Of a stretch of 64,000 nucleotides of DNA, positions 50,250 to 58,732 are shown one piece after another. Below the pieces are notes generated by a model. That model saw only the letters and a program-made list of their open reading frames with translations. It had not been told where the DNA came from and made no database searches. Each line of letters begins with the position of its first letter. The stretch's first letter is position 1. Both the position numbers and the translations under genes were made by a program. Source of the stretch: Streptomyces sp. NBC_00414 (GTDB lineage Bacteria; Actinomycetota; Actinomycetes; Streptomycetales; Streptomycetaceae); NCBI RefSeq assembly GCF_036038375.1, contig NZ_CP107935.1, positions 6,510,001 to 6,574,000 of the forward strand, written 5' to 3'.

Positions 50250-50270
50250 GATTACCCAACGTGGTTAATC
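50250..50270. promoter_or_regulatory. Palindromic operator between ATPase and XRE-TPR genes
   Basis: GATTACCCA-N3-TGGTTAATC: 9-bp arms with one mismatch, in the 148-base divergent region. Best candidate binder is the XRE-TPR protein, which would control both directions. Confidence 0.6.
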
Positions 50271-50324
50271 TCGTCAGCAGCTGGTCCTGAGCCAGTCCGT
50301 CCGGACGGCGAGTGAGGGGGATGA

Positions 50325-51635
50325 GTGGCACGCTCGCAGGCCCACCGGGCTCTGCCCGTCGAACTGCTGGCCAGTGCGGAATGGCAGGAAGCCTGTCGCG
50401 GCCGGGACTTCGCCCGTATTTTCCGGCTGGTCAAAGGCAAGGCCGGGATCTACCCGTCACGGATCGCCGCACTGTGCGGCATGACGCCGAGCAGAGTCGG
50501 CGAGATCATGGCGGGACGGCGCTGCTTGGCACACATCGACGTGATCGAACGCGTCGCCGACGGCCTGCGCATCCCCGGTGCAATGCTCGGCCTGGCTCAC
50601 CGGTCCTGGGAGATCCCTGTCCCACCCCGCATCGGGGACAGGCCGCCCGAGCGCCTTCCCGCTGTATCGGGCGGACCTCAACGCATGGAAACGGCAGAGG
50701 AATTGGACGACCTTCTCGCCCTGGTCGACGGCCGTGCCACCCGTTCCACCCTCACGGCCCTGCGCTCCTCGGTACAGGACTACTGGCGGCGGGACAACGC
50801 ACACGGCGGCGCGACTCTGCGGCCGGCCGTCGTGGGGCACCTGCGATATGTCGGCCGTCTCCTCGACTCTGCCGAGGCCGGCTTGCGCTACGACCTTCAA
50901 GGGGTCGCAGCCGAACTGGCACGGCTCTCCGGCTGGGCATACTTCGACGCTCGCCAGTACAGCACCGCTCGCACCTACTTCACCCAGGCGCTCAAGCTCT
51001 CCCACATGCAAGGCGACAGCCTCTTCATGGCCAATGTGCTGTCCTGTATGAGCTTGTTGGCCACCTACGACGGCAACCCGAACGATGCCTTGGCCCTTGT
51101 GTGCCGCGCCCAGGATGCGGCCCGCGCCGCCGGTGGACAGCCGCTCGTCATGTCGATGCTGCACCTGCGTGAGGCGTTCGCCCACGCCACCCTTCGAGAC
51201 GCCCAAGCCTGCCACCAGGCCGTGGATCGCTCCCGTGACCAGTACGAACGCTCGCGTGGACACGAAGTCGAAGCGCCTGTCTGGGTCCATTACTTCGACG
51301 AGACGAAACTTCTCGTCGACACCGGCATCGCCTACGCGCGCCTTGGCGAACCGGCCCGCGCAGAACCCCTCATCACGGAGGGCCTGCGCCGAGAAAATGC
51401 CGACCAGCAGCGAGGTCGAGCCTTCCATGCCTACTGGCTGGCCAGCGCCCAACTCCAGTTGGGCAAGCTCGACGAGGCATGCACCAGCGCCGGCCTCGCC
51501 CTCGACCTCACCTCAGTCATTGACTCGCCACGGGTGAGCGGCCATGTTCAAGAACTGCATGGCCGGATGTTGCCCTACGCACGCGAGGCCGCGGTCCTCG
51601 CCTTCGAACAACGTATGCGCGATGCCCTCGGTTGA
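50325..51635 (+). CDS. XRE-family regulator with TPR-like C-terminal domain
   Basis: 436 residues from GTG 50325 (GAGGGGG upstream). The N-terminal HTH (about 30-90: GIYPSRIAALCGMTPSRVGEIMAGRR) is followed by about 300 residues of helical repeats (LARLSGWAYFDARQYSTARTYFTQALKL, ANVLSCMSLLATYDGNPNDALALV, IAYARLGEPARAEPLITEGL, ASAQLQLGKLDEACTSAGLAL). This build is typical of Streptomyces regulators that bind small peptides or partner proteins through TPRs. That suits control of, or response to, the divergent peptide operon (inference). Confidence 0.88.
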   Translation: MARSQAHRALPVELLASAEWQEACRGRDFARIFRLVKGKAGIYPSRIAALCGMTPSRVGEIMAGRRCLAHIDVIERVADGLRIPGAMLGLAHRSWEIPVPPRIGDRPPERLPAVSGGPQRMETAEELDDLLALVDGRATRSTLTALRSSVQDYWRRDNAHGGATLRPAVVGHLRYVGRLLDSAEAGLRYDLQGVAAELARLSGWAYFDARQYSTARTYFTQALKLSHMQGDSLFMANVLSCMSLLATYDGNPNDALALVCRAQDAARAAGGQPLVMSMLHLREAFAHATLRDAQACHQAVDRSRDQYERSRGHEVEAPVWVHYFDETKLLVDTGIAYARLGEPARAEPLITEGLRRENADQQRGRAFHAYWLASAQLQLGKLDEACTSAGLALDLTSVIDSPRVSGHVQELHGRMLPYAREAAVLAFEQRMRDALG

Positions 51636-51638
51636 CCC

Positions 51639-52178
51639 CTACGAGCTGCCGGTCGCCTCGTCCAGCAGCAGATACAGCAGGCCGACGAGACTGCCGCTGC
51701 TGACCACCTCACGGCGGTCGATCATGCCTCGGATCTCAGAGATCGGAATCCACTCGATCCGGTCAGACTCGTTCACCTCGGTCGGCGGGCCCGCGTACGA
51801 GGCAGCCTCAGCGCGGAAGACGAAGTGCTCGGAATCCGTGATGCCGTTCGCGGGTTGCGCGTAGACCAGTGACTTGACGCTCTCCACCTGCCAGCCCGTC
51901 TCCTCCTCCACCTCGCGAGCGGCAGCCTGCTCAGGGGTCTCGTCGGCCTCGATCAGCCCCATCGGGAGCTCCCAGCCCCAGGTGTCGGTGATGAACCGGT
52001 GCCGCCACATCATCAACACGCGCTTCCGGTCGTCGACCACGGCCGCAACGGCCAGGTGCCGCATCCGGACCACATGGTGTTCCCACCGTCGGCCGTCAGG
52101 TTGCTGAACGTCCACGAGCCAGAGGTTCACCCACGGGTTGTTGTAGATCTGCCGCTCGCCATGGACGGTCCACTGCAT
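51639..52178 (-). CDS. NUDIX hydrolase
   Basis: 179 residues from ATG 52178 (GGGAG eight bases upstream). The Nudix box is complete: GLIEADETPEQAAAREVEEETGW (G-x5-E-x7-REVxEExGW). Flanking sequence (WVNLWLVDVQQPDGRRWEHHVV, AVVDDRKRVLMMWRHRFITDTWGWELP) resembles ADP-ribose/nucleoside-diphosphate-sugar pyrophosphatases. It converges with the XRE-TPR gene (3 bases). Upstream to 52446 I see no gene, only a frame-open stretch without similarity. Confidence 0.9.
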   Translation of the reverse strand: MQWTVHGERQIYNNPWVNLWLVDVQQPDGRRWEHHVVRMRHLAVAAVVDDRKRVLMMWRHRFITDTWGWELPMGLIEADETPEQAAAREVEEETGWQVESVKSLVYAQPANGITDSEHFVFRAEAASYAGPPTEVNESDRIEWIPISEIRGMIDRREVVSSGSLVGLLYLLLDEATGSS

Positions 52179-52446
52179 GAGCCCAACTCCCTTGTCCCAG
52201 TGAAGCATCCAGCATGTCACTCTGACGAGAATCCGTCCGTCGGGTCGGGCATCATCGCCCACGCCGCGAGGAGAGGCACTTCGGAGTCAGCAAGAGCGAC
52301 TGCTGGCGTGCTCGACCTGGTAGCAATTGTGCTGCTCGACTTCCAGAGCGGCACGATCAGCGTCCGACGCCGACGGCTGGCCCTCGGCCACGCGTTCGCA
52401 GCGATCACTCCATGGATCTACGCCCGGTTGTGACCTTGGAAGTCTC

Positions 52447-52839
52447 CTAGAAGAACACCCCGCACCGCAGCAGCACATTCGCGTACGGCCGCGCCTCGCC
52501 CGTGCGCACGATCAGGTGGGCGCCGGCCGACAGGGTCTTCAGCTCCTCGTGGGAGACGTGGGTCAGCGTGGTCGGGAAGTGGGTCGTCAGCAGCGCTGAA
52601 GCCGCCGGGTTCGCCTCCCGTATCTCCGCCGCCGCCGTCGCCCCTTCCACCACCAGTTCCTCCAGCAGGCCCTCCAGGACCTGCTCGAAGGACGGCACTC
52701 CGGCGCGGAACGCCAGGTCCACCACGCGGGGACCGGCCGGTATCGGCATGCCAGCGTCGCAGATCAGTACGCCGTCGCCGTGGCCCAGTTCGGCCGTCGC
52801 GCCCGCGAGGTGACGGTTCAGGATTCCGGACTTCTTCAT
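52447..52839 (-). CDS. rbsD: D-ribose pyranase
   Basis: 130 residues. RbsD family: MKKSGILNRHLAGATAELGHGDGVLICDAGMPIP (catalytic His 20 in the ELGHGD turn), FEQVLEGLLEELVVE, THVSHEELKTLSAGAHLIVRTGEARPYANVLL. It interconverts beta-pyranose and furanose forms of ribose so that RbsK can use it. Last gene of the rbs operon; its ATG overlaps the rbsK stop (ATGA). Confidence 0.95.
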   Translation of the reverse strand: MKKSGILNRHLAGATAELGHGDGVLICDAGMPIPAGPRVVDLAFRAGVPSFEQVLEGLLEELVVEGATAAAEIREANPAASALLTTHFPTTLTHVSHEELKTLSAGAHLIVRTGEARPYANVLLRCGVFF

Positions 52840-53741
52840 ACGGCGGCGACCTCTTCGGCAGTGGGGAAGGACGCCTGCGCGCCCTGACGGGTGACGGCGA
52901 CGGCGCCCACACGGGCCGCGTACGCCGCCGAGTCCGCGAGGGACTCCCCGGCGCCGAGGCGCCACGCCAGCGCCGCGGTGAAGGAGTCGCCCGCGCCGGT
53001 CGTGTCCACGGCGGTCACCTTGACCGCCGGGACACGAGTGGCGCCCGACGCGTCGGCGACCAGCGCGCCCTCCTCGCCCAGGGTGATGACCACCGAATGC
53101 GGGCCCAGCGCGAGCAGCGCCCGCGCCCACTCCTCGGGCGTCGCGCCCGCGCCCGCGCCGAGCACCACCCGCGCCTCGTGCTCGTTCACGATCAGCGGGT
53201 CGCAGGCGGCGAGCACCGAGGCGGGCAACTCCCGCGGCGGGGAAGGGTTCAGGACGAAGCGGGTGCCGGGGCGCAGGCCTCGTACCACCTCCTCGACCGT
53301 CTCCATGGGGATCTCCAGTTGGGTGGAGACGACCCGGGAAGCCGCGAGCAGGGCCGCCGCCGAGGGCTCGCGGATGTCGGCCGGGGCGAGGCGCCCGTTC
53401 GCGCCGGGGGACACGACGATGCTGTTGTCGCCCGACGGGTCCACCGTGATGAGCGCGACCCCGGTGGGCGCGCCGCCGACCAGGACCCCGGCCGTGTCGA
53501 CCCCGGCCGCCCGCTGCGAGTCGAGCAGCAGCCGGCCGTGCGCGTCGTCGCCGACCCGGGCGAGGAGCGCCGTACGCGCCCCGAGCCGGGCGGCGGCGAC
53601 CGCCTGGTTGGCGCCCTTGCCGCCGGGATGCAGGGCCAGGTCGGAGCCGAGCACGGTCTCCCCGGCGCCCGGCCGCCGCTCGACACCGATGACCAGGTCG
53701 GCGTTGGCCGACCCCACCACCAGCAGGTCGTACTCGAACAT
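52836..53741 (-). CDS. rbsK: Ribokinase
   Basis: 301 residues of the PfkB carbohydrate kinase family: VVGSANADLVIGVERRPGAGET at the N-terminus (substrate-binding Asp), HPGGKGANQAVAAARLG, and the anion hole and catalytic Asp in DTTGAGDSFTAAL. It makes ribose 5-phosphate in the cytoplasm. It lies 44 bases after rbsCB and overlaps rbsD. Confidence 0.95.
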   Translation of the reverse strand: MFEYDLLVVGSANADLVIGVERRPGAGETVLGSDLALHPGGKGANQAVAAARLGARTALLARVGDDAHGRLLLDSQRAAGVDTAGVLVGGAPTGVALITVDPSGDNSIVVSPGANGRLAPADIREPSAAALLAASRVVSTQLEIPMETVEEVVRGLRPGTRFVLNPSPPRELPASVLAACDPLIVNEHEARVVLGAGAGATPEEWARALLALGPHSVVITLGEEGALVADASGATRVPAVKVTAVDTTGAGDSFTAALAWRLGAGESLADSAAYAARVGAVAVTRQGAQASFPTAEEVAAV

Positions 53742-53785
53742 GGACTGTCTCCCTACGGAACGGACGTGAATACGACGGGCGGGGG

Positions 53786-55759
53786 TCAGCCGGTGAAGTC
53801 GGCCACGTTCTTCGACGTGACCACCTTCACCGGGACCTTCACCGTCTGCTCGGTCTTCTTGCCGTCGGCCGCCCGCAGCGCGTTCTCCACGGCGATCCTG
53901 CCGAGTTCCTTCGGCTGCTGGGCCACGGACGCGTACATCGTGCCGTCCGCGACGGCCTTCAGTCCGTCCGGCGTGCCGTCGAAGCCGATGACCTGGACCG
54001 ACTTCCCGGCCTTGGAGCGCAGCGCCTTGATCGCGCCGAGCGCCATCTCGTCGTTCTCGGCGAAGACGCCCTGGACGTCCGGGTGGGCCTGGAGCAGGTT
54101 CGTCATGACGTCGAGACCCTTGGTGCGGTCGAAGTCGGCGGGCTGCCTGGCGACCACCTTGATGTCCGGGTAGGCCTTCAGACCCTCCTCGAAGCCCGCG
54201 CCGCGCTCACGGCTCGCGGACGTACCGGCCAGTCCCTGCAGGATGACGATCTTGCCCTTGCCGCCCAGCTTCTCGGCCAGCGCCTTGGCGCCGAGCTGCC
54301 CGCCCTCGACGTTGTCGGAGGCCACGAGCGCGGCCGTCTTCGCCTTGTTGACGCCACGGTCGACACCCACGACGGGGATGTCGGACTTGTTGGCGGAGCG
54401 CACCGAGGGGCCCGCCGCGTCCGAGTCCACCGGGTTGACGATGATCGAGTCGACGCCCTCGCTGGTGAAGTTCTGCAGCTGGTTCGCCTGCTGCGAGGCA
54501 TCGTTCTGCGCGTCCGTGACGGTCAGGTCCGCCCCGAGCTTCTTCGCCTCTGCCTGAGCGCCTTCCTTGATCTGTACGAAGAAGGGGTTGTTCAGGGTGG
54601 AGAGGGACAGGCCGACCTTCGGGTTCGCGGACGAGGACGAGCCGTTGTTGAAGATGCTCAAGCCCCCCACTACGGCCGCCACGAGGACGACCGCGAGCCC
54701 GTACTTGACCATCTGCGGGCCCTTCTTGCCCGCCGCGCCCCCGGCACCGGACGTGACCGGAGTCGCGCCCGCCTTGCGGCGCACGGTGTCGAGCAGCACC
54801 GCCAGCGCGATGACCACACCGATGACGACCTGCTGCCAGAACGCCGACACGGACAGGAGGTTGAGGCCGTTGCGCAGCACCGCCAGGATCAGCGCGCCGA
54901 TCAGCGTCCCGGACGCCTTGCCCGTACCGCCCGCGAGGGAGGCGCCGCCGATGACGACCGCGGCGATCGCGTCCAGCTCGTAACCCTGCGCGGCCTGGGG
55001 CTGCGCGGAGGAGAGGCGGGAGGCGAGCACGATGCCCGCGGCTGCCGCGAAGAGCCCCGAGAGCGCGTAGATGGCGAGCTTCTGCCGCTTCACCCGCAGT
55101 CCGGAGAGGCGGGCAGCCTCCTCGTTGCCGCCGATCGCGTACATGGAACGCCCGATGTACGTACGCCCGAGGATCACGGCCGTGACCAGGCCCAGGACGA
55201 TCATCACGAGGACCGGGACCGGCAGCCAGCCACCGAGCGTGTCACCCAGGTGGGAGACCGAGTCGGGGAAGGCGATCGGGGAGCCCTGCGAGATCACCAG
55301 GGACAGACCGCGGCCCACCGACAGCATCGCCAGCGTCGCGATGAACGGCGGCAGCTTCCCGTACGAGATCAGGACGCCGTTGACCAGTCCGCACGCTATG
55401 CCGGTGGCGATCGCGAGGATCACCGCGATCCAGACCGGTACGCCCTCCGAAGTGGCCGTCCAGGCAAGGACGGTGGCGGAGAGGGCCGCGACCGAGCCGA
55501 CCGAGAGGTCGATGCCCGCCGAGACGATCACGAAGGTGACGCCGAAGGCGAGGATGGCGGTCACGGCCGCCTGGACGCCGATGTTGAGCAGGTTGTCCGT
55601 CGTCAGGAAGTCGCCGGACAGGGCCGACATCGCGATGACGAGGATGATGAGCGCGGTGAGCGCGCCGTTGTCGAGCAGGAGCCGGCGCAGGCCGCCCGGG
55701 GCGCCGCCGCCCGGAGCGCCACTGGCGCCCGTTGTGCTCTTGAGCGTGTCAGTGGCCAC
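53786..55759 (-). CDS. rbsCB: RbsC-RbsB fusion: ribose ABC permease joined to its binding protein
   Basis: 657 residues from GTG 55759 (GGAGG six bases upstream). Residues about 35-330 are the RbsC permease with 8-10 membrane helices (LGRTYIGRSMYAIGGNEEAARLSGLRV; AIAAVVIGGASLAGGTGKASGTLIGALIL). After a Lys/Gly linker, one more membrane helix (about 350-372) precedes a full RbsB-type binding domain (about 382-657: VGLSLSTLNNPFFVQIKEGAQ, FAENDEMALGAIKAL). There is no lipobox; the binding protein is tethered through the permease. It overlaps the rbsA stop by 11 bases. Confidence 0.93.
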   Translation of the reverse strand: MATDTLKSTTGASGAPGGGAPGGLRRLLLDNGALTALIILVIAMSALSGDFLTTDNLLNIGVQAAVTAILAFGVTFVIVSAGIDLSVGSVAALSATVLAWTATSEGVPVWIAVILAIATGIACGLVNGVLISYGKLPPFIATLAMLSVGRGLSLVISQGSPIAFPDSVSHLGDTLGGWLPVPVLVMIVLGLVTAVILGRTYIGRSMYAIGGNEEAARLSGLRVKRQKLAIYALSGLFAAAAGIVLASRLSSAQPQAAQGYELDAIAAVVIGGASLAGGTGKASGTLIGALILAVLRNGLNLLSVSAFWQQVVIGVVIALAVLLDTVRRKAGATPVTSGAGGAAGKKGPQMVKYGLAVVLVAAVVGGLSIFNNGSSSSANPKVGLSLSTLNNPFFVQIKEGAQAEAKKLGADLTVTDAQNDASQQANQLQNFTSEGVDSIIVNPVDSDAAGPSVRSANKSDIPVVGVDRGVNKAKTAALVASDNVEGGQLGAKALAEKLGGKGKIVILQGLAGTSASRERGAGFEEGLKAYPDIKVVARQPADFDRTKGLDVMTNLLQAHPDVQGVFAENDEMALGAIKALRSKAGKSVQVIGFDGTPDGLKAVADGTMYASVAQQPKELGRIAVENALRAADGKKTEQTVKVPVKVVTSKNVADFTG

Positions 55760-57329
55760 GGGGTTCCTCCACAGCGGAATCAGCGTCAACAGGGTTGGTG
55801 GTGGTCGATGCGGTGCTCGGTGATGTGGTTGATGCGGTCGGGGTGCTGACGGCCAGGGCCATCACGGAGTCCTGCGTCGCCTCGTCGGCGGCCAGTTCAC
55901 CGGCGATCCGGCCCTGGGCCATCACCAGCACCCGGTCGCTCATGCCGAGCACCTCGGGCAGATCGCTGGAGATCATCAGGACGGCGTGGCCGGCGGCCGT
56001 GAGCTCGTTGACCAGCTGGTAGATCTCGACCTTGGCGCCCACGTCGATACCGCGGGTCGGCTCGTCGAGGATCAGCACCTTGGTGTCGGCGAGCAGCCAC
56101 TTGCCGATGACGACCTTCTGCTGGTTGCCGCCGGACAGCGTGCGCACGTGCTGGCCGAGCCCGGCCATCCGTACGCCGAGCTGCTCGGCGATCCTCGCGG
56201 CGGCCGTCCGCTGCCCCTTGAGGTCGACGAGCCCGCCGCGGGTCGCCGCCCGCAGCGTGACGAGTCCGAGGTTCTCCTCGACGGAGGCGTCCAGGAGCAG
56301 TCCCTGGCCCTTGCGGTCCTCGGGCACGAGCCCGATCCCGGCGGTCATCGCCGCGTTGACGTCGTGGCGGGGCAGCCGCTCTCCGGCGACCGCTACCGAC
56401 CCCTTGTCGTACGGATCGGCGCCGAAGACGGCCCGCACGACCTCGGTCCGTCCCGCGCCGACCAGGCCCGCGATCCCGACGACCTCACCGGCCCGCACCT
56501 CGAAGCTGATGTCGTGGAAGACACCGTCCCGGGTGAGGCCGTCGACGCTGAGCAACGCGGCCCCGGTGTCGGCCCGTTCACGCGGGTACTGCAGCTCGAT
56601 GGAACGGCCCACCATCATGCGTACGAGATCGTCCTCGGGCGTGGAGGCGGGCACCTGGCCCACGCTCCGGCCGTCCCGGATGACCGTGACCCGGTCTCCC
56701 AGGGCGGCGATCTCCTCCAGGTGGTGCGTGATGAAGACGATGCCCACGCCGTCCTCGCGCAGCTTGCGCACGATCGCGAAGAGCTTCTCGACCTCCGTGG
56801 AGGTGAGCACCGCGGTCGGCTCGTCCATGATCAGGACGCGCGTGTCCAGGCTGAGCGCCTTCGCGATCTCGACCATCTGGAGGCGGGCGATGCCCAGTTC
56901 ACGCACCCGGGCGCGGGGCGAGACATTGACGCCCACCCGCTCCAGGAGCACGGCGGCGTCGGCCTCCATCTTCTTCCGGTCGATCATCCCGAGGCGGCGC
57001 GGCTGGCGGCCCAGGAAGATGTTCTCGGCGACGGTCAGATCGGGGACCAGGTTGAACTCCTGGTAGATGGTCGCGATCCCGAGGCGCGCGGCGTCCTGCG
57101 CGCCGTGGATGCGTACCTTCTCGCCGTCGACCACGATCTTCCCGGCGTCCGGCCGGTAGGCGCCGGACAGCATCTTGATGAGGGTGCTCTTGCCGGCACC
57201 GTTCTCACCGAGCAGTACGTGCACCTCGCCGCGGCGCAGGTCGAAGTCGACGCTGTCGAGCGCGACCACACCGGGGAAGGTCTTGCGTATCCCTTCGATA
57301 CGCAGCAACTCGTCCGGGCTGCTGCTCAC
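55749..57329 (-). CDS. rbsA: Ribose ABC transporter ATPase
   Basis: 526 residues from GTG 57329 (AAAGGAG upstream), overlapping the rbsR stop (GTGA). Two fused ATPase domains: NBD1 with GENGAGKST and LIMDEPTAVL, signature weakened to LGIARLQMVEIAKAL; NBD2 with the non-canonical Walker A GLVGAGRTE usual in RbsA, LSGGNQQKVVIGKWL and LILDEPTRGIDVGAK. It powers ribose uptake with the RbsC-RbsB fusion. The Ser/Thr-rich tail (TPTASTTSPSTASTTT) is low-complexity. Confidence 0.95.
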   Translation of the reverse strand: MSSSPDELLRIEGIRKTFPGVVALDSVDFDLRRGEVHVLLGENGAGKSTLIKMLSGAYRPDAGKIVVDGEKVRIHGAQDAARLGIATIYQEFNLVPDLTVAENIFLGRQPRRLGMIDRKKMEADAAVLLERVGVNVSPRARVRELGIARLQMVEIAKALSLDTRVLIMDEPTAVLTSTEVEKLFAIVRKLREDGVGIVFITHHLEEIAALGDRVTVIRDGRSVGQVPASTPEDDLVRMMVGRSIELQYPRERADTGAALLSVDGLTRDGVFHDISFEVRAGEVVGIAGLVGAGRTEVVRAVFGADPYDKGSVAVAGERLPRHDVNAAMTAGIGLVPEDRKGQGLLLDASVEENLGLVTLRAATRGGLVDLKGQRTAAARIAEQLGVRMAGLGQHVRTLSGGNQQKVVIGKWLLADTKVLILDEPTRGIDVGAKVEIYQLVNELTAAGHAVLMISSDLPEVLGMSDRVLVMAQGRIAGELAADEATQDSVMALAVSTPTASTTSPSTASTTTNPVDADSAVEEPRGH

Positions 57330-58381
57330 GGGTTGCTCCTTTGAGTGACGTTCGTGTGGGGGGCTCTCACCGCTGGTGGCGGTGTCGGCGGGGGTTCGCC
57401 GCAGGAACGGCGGACGACGAGGGTGGCGGCGAGGGTCACCGACTGCGGGGGCCGCCCCTCGATGCGGTCGACCACGGCGCGCACGGCGGCCCGGCCCAGG
57501 TCGGGGGTCGGCTGGGCGATCGCCGTGACCGGCGGATCGGTGTGCACGAACCACGGGATGTCGTCGAACGCCGCGAGCGCGATGTCGTCGGGCACACGGA
57601 GTCCACGGGCGCGTACGGCGTCCAGGGCGCCCAGGGCCATCAGGTTGTCGGCCGCGAAGACGACCTCGGGCGGCTCGGCCAGGTCGAGGAACTCCTCGGT
57701 GGCCCGCCGGCCGCTGGCTGCCTGGAAGTCGCCCTGCCCGATGTACGCGTCGGGCAACGGCAGCCCGTACTCGCGCAGGGCGTCCCGGAAGGCGTCCACG
57801 CGCTCGCTGCCGGTGGTGGTGGCCGCCGGGCCCGCGATGATGGCGAGCCTGCGGTGGCCCAGGCCGTAAAGATGGGCGACCAGATCGCGTACGGCGGCGC
57901 GGCCGTCCGCCCGGACGACGGGCACGTCCACGCCCGGTATCCACCGGTCGACGAAGACCATCGGGGTCCCCGAGCGGGCGGCGTCCAGCATCAGCGGGGA
58001 GGCGCCGTCCGTGGGGGACACGAGGAGGCCGTCGATACGGCGGTCGAGCAGCGTACGGACGTGGTGGTCCTGCAACTCGGGGCGCTCGTCGGCGTTGCCG
58101 ATGATGACGCTGTACCCGAGGGCGCGGGCCTCCTCCTCGACGGAGCGGGCCAGCTCGGTGAAGTACGGGTTGAGCACGTCGCTGATGACCAGGCCGAGGG
58201 TGCGGGTCTGGTCGGTGCGCAGGGAGCGGGCGACGGCGTTCGGGCGGTAGCCCAGCGCCTCGACGGCGGCCAGTACGCGGGTGCGTGCGGCGGGGCTGAC
58301 CGAGGGGTGGTCGTTCAGGACCCGCGAGACCGTGGCGACGGAGACACCCGCCTCGGCGGCGACGTCCTTGATGCTCGCCAT
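57326..58381 (-). CDS. rbsR: LacI family repressor of the ribose operon
   Basis: 351 residues. HTH SIKDVAAEAGVSVATVSRVLNDHPSVSPAARTR, hinge ALGYRPNAVARSLRTDQT, sensor domain with ISDVLNPYFTELARSVEEEA and the C-terminal AFDDIPWFVHTDPPVTAIAQP. First gene of rbsR-rbsA-rbsCB-rbsK-rbsD and coupled to rbsA. Two identical operator cores lie just upstream, so it should repress its own operon until ribose or a derivative is present. Confidence 0.93.
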   Translation of the reverse strand: MASIKDVAAEAGVSVATVSRVLNDHPSVSPAARTRVLAAVEALGYRPNAVARSLRTDQTRTLGLVISDVLNPYFTELARSVEEEARALGYSVIIGNADERPELQDHHVRTLLDRRIDGLLVSPTDGASPLMLDAARSGTPMVFVDRWIPGVDVPVVRADGRAAVRDLVAHLYGLGHRRLAIIAGPAATTTGSERVDAFRDALREYGLPLPDAYIGQGDFQAASGRRATEEFLDLAEPPEVVFAADNLMALGALDAVRARGLRVPDDIALAAFDDIPWFVHTDPPVTAIAQPTPDLGRAAVRAVVDRIEGRPPQSVTLAATLVVRRSCGEPPPTPPPAVRAPHTNVTQRSNP

Positions 58382-58424
58382 CGACGCTCCACCTCCTTGT
58401 GGATCATCTTGTGGACCGACACGT

Positions 58425-58470
58425 GGAATCGATTACATCCACGTGTACGGAAGCGATTGGAATCGATTAC
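58425..58470. promoter_or_regulatory. Twin LacI-type operators and promoter of the rbs operon
   Basis: GGAATCGATTAC occurs twice, at 58425-58436 and 58459-58470 (centres 34 bases apart); the core AATCGATT is palindromic. On the minus strand TTGTCA lies just upstream of the second site with a weak -10 (TCCAAT) 17 bases on, so the sites overlap the promoter. The rest of the 351-base gap 58382-58732 shows no gene. Confidence 0.65.
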
Positions 58471-58732
58471 ATGGAGCTTGACAACCCCCTGAGACCGGAT
58501 CGTGATGTCGGGGGTCGGGGGTGGGCCCGTACCCCGCCCCGCACCCTCCCCGGGAGCCTCGCGGGGGGTCCCGCAGTGTGACGGCCGGGTGAATTCCAGC
58601 GGAATGGGAAATTGATCGCGCGTTTACGATTTCACGCCGCGCGTTTATCCGTGAGTTGGTGCACAACCAACTGTGGGCCCCGCCCGTCACACGAGGCGAA
58701 AGGAATCACAGCTGCCCCATGGAGGTTTTGCA

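Noticed and set aside
52179..52446. Small gene between nudix and rbsD
   Set aside because: Several short frames are open on both strands but none has a ribosome-binding site or similarity I recognise.
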